From contig CAJINV010000013.1 in assembly GCA_905178155.1 (NCBI GenBank), positions 3,249,396 to 3,313,395 of the forward strand: a stretch of 64,000 bases of DNA, read 5' to 3'. Below are positions 58,701 through 64,000 of this stretch, piece after piece. The notes under the pieces are model-generated. The model did not search any database. It was not told the origin of the DNA and was given only the letters and a program-made list of their open reading frames with translations. The stretch is from Amoebophrya sp. A120. Lineage: Eukaryota; Sar; Dinophyceae; Syndiniales; Amoebophryaceae. Position 1 is the first letter of the stretch; every line of letters starts with the position of its first letter. The position numbers and the translations under genes are program-made.

Positions 58701-61700
58701 GGTGCCAGACCTGCATCGGGAACTCGGGCGAGTTGGACGACGAAGTGTCCAAAGCGATCACGGAAAAGGACCTGGTGGTCGGTGCGGTTTTGTCCGGCAA
58801 CAGGAATTTCGAGGGCCGGGTGCACCCCCTGACGCGGGCGAACTACCTGGCCAGTCCGCCGTTGGTCGTGGCCTACGCACTCGCAGGGAGGATGGACATT
58901 GACTTCGAAAAGGAACCGATCAGCGGAAACGTGTTTCTGAAAGACTTGTGGCCAAATCCGGAGGAGATTCGTAATACTTACAACTTGGTTTTGATTTGAT
59001 TTGGATTTCATTTTCATTGTCAACAGAAAACAGTAGAGTGCTGCTTTTAATAGTGCTGGTGTTGTAAAAGAAACAAAGAAGCAAGGCGGAAAACGAAAAA
59101 TATTACGTTGGGGGGCAGCGGAAGCGGATGATGTCATGCAACTTCTACTGAAAGAGAAATAAAGTGTCATCGTGACCGCTGCAAAAGATGAACTTCGGTC
59201 TGTGGCATCGTCACGCGAGATCACCTGATCACGAATCGTTTGTACTTAAGTGTAACCACGGAAAAAGGAAATTGAAAAACAGTCTTGCAAGATGAACAGA
59301 TGCTACATCATCCCTTTGAAGGAGGAAAAGGATCTACGCATCCGTGATATTGGGGGTAGAGCGCGAGGAAGCGTCATGAACGCGACCCGCTTGTTGATGA
59401 TCGAGCGAAGTAGTTCAAACAATTGACAACAGAAGCGACAATGAAAACCAAAATCCATCTTCAGGTGCCTTGGAGCAAGAGTTCGTAACGGCAGAAAAGT
59501 TCCTGGATGCCTACTCGCGGGTGACAAACGGCTCCGATGGGTATCCAAGCGAAAGTCTGAGGATGTTTCAGCAAGGAGCAAGAAGGTTTTAACTTTTGCA
59601 TTCGAGACATCGAGGAACGGCATTTAAATACGCAAAAGTATTTTAGCTGTGGTGCACTGGTTTTTGTTTTCAACTTCAACTTCTAGAAGGCGGTCACGCA
59701 CGTCATGAAACCGATGATGACGCAACACCGTCGTGAATAACGTCATTACGGATGGGGTTGCAAGTCAATTATCTTTCTTCATTGTTCTGCATGAAGAAGA
59801 TGTGAAGACATGGTACTGCAGTTACTCTTAGAATTAGATTCACCATCAATCTTTCGCCCCCATACCGCATGGCAGAAACTGGTTGTGGAGGAAGGCAAGC
59901 AATATAACTGGAATGACAAGTCGACCTACATCCACAATCCACCGTTCTTCCAGGGCGTCGCACGGGAACCCACGGCCTTGAAAAACGTATTTGCTGACTT
60001 GCAAAAATAAATGCTGCGAAGCGCGTTCCATCGCGTTTCAAGTGCAATAGTATCAGTTTCGCATTTGCACAAGCTACACGCAAAACTGAAGCATTTTGAA
60101 ATTTATTTTCGTTTGAGCCGACAGCACGCGAATCCGCTTTGCCTTTGTTTTTCACGGCATGCGGCTGCGAGATCTTTATCATTGTGGACGGATCTATCTT
60201 GAGCTACTACTATACATATTTATGAGTGTGTGCAAACGAAAACGAAATCACCATCAGGTCAACAACGCCTACTGCCTGTTGAATTGCGGAGACAGTATCA
60301 CGACAGACCACATTTCACCAGCGGGAAAAATCGCCAAGAACTCACCGGCGGGAAGATATCTGTATCCGAGCGAAATTTTTACAGCGCCTGCGCCACGAAA
60401 GCCCTGGTAATATTTCCGCTCCTGTTCAAATGTACCGAAAGGAAAGCAGGGCGGGGAACAAGCATAAGCTACTTGTTTTGATGTCACGCACAGTTTTCGG
60501 TGGTGCGTAGCAATACTCACGATGGTGTGATGTGCTTCAGAAGTACGTATGAAACGTTGCGTGAGTAAGGGCGTTATCTATGCCACACAGCAGCACGACG
60601 TGAAAGCGCGTCTATTCGAGTGCGCGATATTTCGTGTGCGTGACAGCTACAGAATAAATGACGCAGCCCCCCCTTCAAGTAGAGAAATTCCTTTCCAAGG
60701 AAGCCTAGAGCGCTCATCATTATTTCGCGTGCATAATTCGATGCAGCGTAGCATTAAGCCGGAGGACTTTAACTCGTATGGTTCGCGACGAGGGAACGAC
60801 GAGATTATGGCCCGCGGGACTTTTGCGAACATCCGCATGATCAACAAGCTGATGAACGGAAAACTGGGTCCGCAGACCGTCCACCACCCGACCAGCAACT
60901 ATGACCTGCTCAAACGTTACAATCTCAAACGTTACAGTAGAATCTGGGACTTGTCTTGCATGATGAGCATGACAGACTCGCAGAGCGTTCCACTTTCTGC
61001 AATACAAATTTCGCCGGATTATAGTGCGGTTTGGAGCTCCGAAACCTGTCACGCGCAAGCCTGTGGGAAGAGGCTAGATCATGCGCTCTTGCATCACAGA
61101 TTTCGATTTCCATATTCTACTGTAACGTTTGAGATTGTAATACCTGAGCGGGCTATAGCAAAGTGATGGACATTTTCGATTGCGCGATGCTATACAAGCA
61201 GGAGAACGACGAGTGCTGCATCCTCGCCGGGAAGGAGTACGGCTCCGGGTCGAGTCGGGACTGGGCGGCGAAGGGACCGTTTCTGCAGAATGTGCGATTT
61301 GTGATCGCCGAGTCCTTCGAGCGCATCCATAGGTCGAACCTGGTGGGCATGGGCATCCTGCCCCTCCAGTTTATGGAAAACGAGAACGCCGACAAGCTGC
61401 AGCTGACCGGCAAGGAACGCTTACGCATCGCAAAAGTAGCGCACTAGTACAATGAAAGGCAACAATGCAATTATGCTTCATCTACTGCTCACGAACAAAA
61501 ATGCAATGTCTCATGCTACAACTAGATCACGATCAGTTGGCAAGATAGGTCTGTTGTGCATGTCTCGTCTGACGAGTACAAGTGCGGTACTTTTGCACAG
61601 GACAACGGTTTTCCATCGACAACCTGAAGCAGCAGTGCATCGACGGCGGGGTCAAGGCGAAGGTCGTGGTCAAAGTGAATGACGGCAGAACGTTATCCAA

Positions 61701-62029
61701 GAAAAAAACGTTGTTAGTGTAAATTTGTGATGCGCAAGATGCAACGTGATTGCGTCTGTCATGCTTGGCATGCATCGTAGGGTCCATTAAAGGGCGTTTT
61801 CACGTACTATCCGCGCATGACAGGTTTTTGCTGTCATGCCAGACAAATTTGTAATGCGGTTCCTCCAAGAAAGTTGCACCGACAATGCTTTTTTCTTGGA
61901 TAAACATTCCACGTGATGGCGAGGCTGGACACGGAACCGGAACTGGAATACTTCCAACACGGCGGGATTTTGAACTACGTACTGCGGAAACTGGCGAAAA
62001 ACGCAAACGTGGGGATCAGCAGGATTTGA
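55743..62029 (+). CDS. Aconitate hydratase, IRP1/AcnA type
   Basis: Fourteen exons total 927 codons: 55743-56159, 56292-56361, 56560-56924, 57094-57295, 57546-57586, 57903-58397, 58703-58970, 59465-59541, 59870-59986, 60258-60362, 60741-60899, 61163-61421, 61610-61693, 61908-62029. The enzyme isomerises citrate and isocitrate with a 4Fe-4S cluster. The three cluster cysteines are 465 ([14 protein letters not shown]), 531 and 534 ([12 protein letters not shown]), the exact 66 and 3 spacing of human IRP1. Other hallmarks are [42 protein letters not shown] and the active-site loop [13 protein letters not shown]. Length fits the roughly 890-residue IRP1/AcnA group. The N-terminus is Ala/Ser-rich and could be a weak mitochondrial presequence or simply cytosolic. 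Nine introns are introner-like and four GT-AG; the offset rule is what makes the conserved residues contiguous. Confidence 0.93.
56362..56554 (+). mobile_element. Introner-like element, aconitase intron 2
   Basis: Starts TATGATATTGATGC and ends GAGTTTGGCCCTTGCATA; arms (aactttgctggg against cccagcagagtt) pair after a small gap. Flanks AGAGC and CCTTC have diverged. Offset splicing gives [13 protein letters not shown], the conserved family sequence. Confidence 0.75.
57296..57540 (+). mobile_element. Introner-like element, family A, aconitase intron 4
   Basis: Starts TATGGCGTTCTCAAG and ends GTTGAGAATGCCATA; arms match the 2.1-kb element at 17971. Duplication CAAGG and CAATG. Offset splicing gives [20 protein letters not shown] solution (57295-57550) is also in frame but drops two residues. 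Confidence 0.85.
57587..57897 (+). mobile_element. Introner-like element, family C, aconitase intron 5
   Basis: Perfect duplication ACGGG on both sides (57582-57586, 57898-57902). Starts TATGGGAGTGTCAGGATTG and ends CGATCCTGACGCTTCCATA; arms extend about 40 bp (aaatcgtcaaagttga). No GT-AG is possible at the in-frame junction. Confidence 0.92.
58398..58697 (+). mobile_element. Introner-like element, family C, aconitase intron 6
   Basis: Perfect duplication TCGGG (58393-58397, 58698-58702). Arms TATGGATGTGTCAGAGTTG and CAATCCTGACAGTTCCATA belong to the same family as intron 5. Splicing rebuilds the Fe-S motif [12 protein letters not shown]. Confidence 0.92.
59542..59864 (+). mobile_element. 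Introner-like element, aconitase intron 8
   Basis: Starts TATCCAAGCGAAAG and ends CTTTCGCCCCCATA. Flanks ATGGG and CCGCA have diverged. Offset splicing gives [15 protein letters not shown], the expected conserved GSDGW. Confidence 0.8.
60363..60735 (+). mobile_element. Introner-like element, aconitase intron 10
   Basis: Starts TATCCGAGCGAAAT and ends ATTTCGCGTGCATA. Flanks ATCTG and ATTCG are similar. Offset splicing yields [20 protein letters not shown], as expected for IRP1. A GT-AG option (60407-60751) would insert extra residues. Confidence 0.8.
60900..61157 (+). mobile_element. Introner-like element, family A variant, aconitase intron 11
   Basis: Starts TATGACCTGCTCAAACG and ends with the inverse GTAATACCTGAGCGGGCTATA-like arm; inner arm caaacgttacagtagaat is shared with family A. 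Flanks GCAAC and GCAAA (one mismatch). Offset splicing gives [13 protein letters not shown]. Confidence 0.82.
61422..61604 (+). mobile_element. Introner-like element, aconitase intron 12
   Basis: Arms gcaaaagtagcgcac and gtgcggtacttttgc are inverted. Termini (TACGC and GGACA) depart from TAT/ATA. Duplication ACGCT and ACGGT, one mismatch. Offset splicing gives [15 protein letters not shown]. Confidence 0.75.
61694..61902 (+). mobile_element. Introner-like element, aconitase intron 13
   Basis: Starts TATCCAAGAAAAAAACG and ends TGCTTTTTTCTTGGATA. Duplication AACGT and AACAT, one mismatch. Offset splicing gives [20 protein letters not shown], the normal C-terminal sequence of the family. Confidence 0.88.
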
Positions 62030-63638
62030 GAAGCGCACAAATCCTTTACTTCTTGTACGAAAAAGTGCTTTTGTTTCATACTGAACACTGGAAAAAACTT
62101 CCGAGAACATCAAGATTTCATTTTCATCACCAGCGAGTAGCTGATTTTTTCGCAGCTCCTGCTTTTGCCATTCCGCATGACATGAGCAGCTGTGAGTGCG
62201 CGAAATGTTCCGGCAGCCATTGTGATAAACGGCACGAAACTAGCACACGGTTGCCATGTATTGTGTAGCGAAAGACATCTTGATATTCATATTGTTATTG
62301 ACCTTTTGTTCAAATATTCTTCTCCTTTTCGCATACAAGTACAACGCAATTTGTGCTCGAAACAAACGGACAAATGCAGACGCGAGTGTGTGAAGCTGGC
62401 TTGCAAAAGCTGCTACACGGCGCTCTGCCACCTGGTCGAAAGTGCAATGATGTAATGTAGTGGTTTACCCACCAGCACGACCACCGACATGCCTCGAGCT
62501 GATGTATGATCACAGAGTTTCTGCTATAGCCTGTATTTCTAATATTCTTTACTTGACATGATCTCGACCTCGACGAGGGCGATTGGGATTGCAATGCGTG
62601 CGGGTCATATTTCGAGTCCAGACGCAGAGGCGCACGATAGCGAAAGTTATGTTCCAGGTCCGCCTGGGCCTGCTCTTGAGGAAAGGAATTGAAATTATGA
62701 TTGGTCCATGTATGATTAAAGAATTTTCCAGGGAGAAGAAGTTGATGAAGTTGCTGCTATTTGTAATATTGCTTTAGTACATGTACAACATCTATAAGAT
62801 AAAGATAAAGATCAGGAGTGCTTCGTGCTTGTCTCTCCACCGCTAGTTGGTTCTTTTTCTTCTATGCTGTAAGATGATCAAGATCAATGTAGTTACTCTA
62901 TTGCTTGCCCTTTCTTCAACATGTGTGGTGTTGGATTAGAAGCCAGGCGAAGCCGGCCCCGGCGTTCTTGCTTCTTGAGAAAAAGCTAGCTCGTCACGTT
63001 TGTTACGATGTAATTAGCATTTTCCTCCAGAAGATGCTTGTTATGCTAGCGTGAGTATATCTGCTTCACCTGAGCTGCGACACTTATGGCAATACTATGC
63101 GTCAGCGTCAGTGTTGAGGACAGCGTTGCATTGATTCAGTACAGCTTTTTCATAGGTGCGCGTCAGTGGTCCAAGAGAAAGACACTGGCTTGCTGCTCGT
63201 GGGGCGTACGCAGAATTGAAGCTGTGGCCAAGCAGGCGCAACCGTCAATATCCAGACATAAGTGTAGAATTCTCGTCTTTGGGAACCTACATTGGTTGCG
63301 TCTCCAAATTTTCCTTCGCTGTAGAACTGTTCTAGTGCGTGGACAGGAACGATCTTAAGTTGCTTGCTTAACTCAATCAGGCACCGACGCCCTGCCAGAA
63401 AAGGGCGTGGCACCGCTCTGGTATCCTTGGGCCAGGCTGCATTGACCTACACACCCGGGGCGCCTCACGCTCACACGCATTCGGCTGTGCTAGGCGGGCT
63501 TAGGTATTTTGTATTTGGTCTGTGGCTAGGCTGTTCCATTGATTGGCTCAGCCGCCCACTCCCTGCCTCAGTTGTACGCACCGGGGCCCCAGTTTTTTTT
63601 TTGTTAGGGCGCTGTGCATTACCTACCCACACACGCCG
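62030..63638. other. intergenic, no recognisable gene
   Basis: Probable aconitase 3' UTR followed by AT-rich sequence with short frames. GC content rises after about 63380, where the first diverged satellite-like sequence appears. Confidence 0.4.
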
Positions 63639-64000
63639 TGCCAATCAAAGTCGGGCCCGGCAGGGCAGCTGTATTTTTCGGCTAAAGCGCACCTGATTAG
63701 CCGCCCAAGCCCTGCCAATCAAACAAAGTCGGGCCCGGGCATTGCAGGGAATGGGTATCATTCGGCTAAAGTGCACCTGATTAGCCGCCCCGGCCCTGTC
63801 GATCAAAGTCGGGCCCGGCAGGGCAGCGGTATTTTTCGGCTAAAGGGCACCTGATTAGCCGCCCCGGCCCTGCCAAAGTCGGGCCCGGCAGGGCAGCTTT
63901 ATTTTTCGGCGAAAGCGCACCTAATTAGCCGCCCAAGCCTTGCCAAACAAAGTCGGGGCCGGGCCATGCAAGGCGGTGGCATTTTTCGGCTAAAGTGCAC
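63639..64000 (+). repeat. GC-rich tandem satellite, runs off the window
   Basis: Units beginning tcggctaaag start at 63678, 63762, 63836, 63906 and 63986, with lengths of 84, 74, 70 and 80 bp. Each carries cacctgattagccgcc and a gccctgcc / ggcagggc pair around gtcgggcc that can form a hairpin. The array continues past the end of the window. Confidence 0.9.

Overview
This is a eukaryotic genomic window, most likely from a dinoflagellate-type alveolate. The parasitic Amoebophrya (Syndiniales) lineage is my best guess. The reasons are that every gene I can support lies on the + strand, head to tail, as in unidirectional dinoflagellate gene arrays; that codons prefer C/G in third position; and that more than half of the introns are introner-like transposable elements. 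These elements have terminal inverted repeats, 5-bp target duplications and mostly no GT-AG borders. Introner-like introns with non-canonical splice sites are, as I recall, a known feature of Amoebophrya genomes. No spliced-leader sequence, rRNA, tRNA or bacterial operon was seen.

Layout: an EF-hand protein (622-2082); a low-complexity protein of unknown function (3469-5923); a very large membrane-anchored CobW/ZNG1-type metallochaperone with long His/Cys arrays (7459-13064); 4 kb without recognisable genes; a single-pass receptor-like protein with Sushi-like and EGF-like modules outside and ankyrin repeats inside, split by two giant introners (17132-25099); an unknown protein with a signal anchor (26166-27735); a methyltransferase-like protein whose single intron is bounded by a 38-bp duplication (28874-32489); a nicotinamidase (34034-36000); a protein of degenerate EF-hand-like repeats (38185-43435); two doubtful low-complexity genes (44302-45937); a secreted or ER-targeted fusion holding two AdoMet decarboxylase/spermidine synthase modules in tandem (47663-54280); and an IRP1-type aconitase in 14 exons (55743-62029). 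The window ends in a GC-rich tandem satellite.

Splicing logic: in about 20 introns the removed element begins TAT (or TA) and ends ATA. It is flanked by a 5-bp duplication, and splicing removes the element plus the right-hand copy of the duplication. This rule keeps every reading frame open and restores conserved residues in aconitase and nicotinamidase. The predicted aconitase has its three Fe-S cysteines at 465, 531 and 534, the same spacing as in IRP1. Four recognisable introner families recur, sometimes twice in one gene. Canonical GT-AG introns coexist in the same genes.

The genes do not form a metabolic operon. Aconitase, nicotinamidase (NAD salvage), the polyamine fusion and the metallochaperone are housekeeping or metabolic; the others look like signalling, structural or calcium-related proteins. 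All coordinates of spliced genes are hand-built models and need transcript support.
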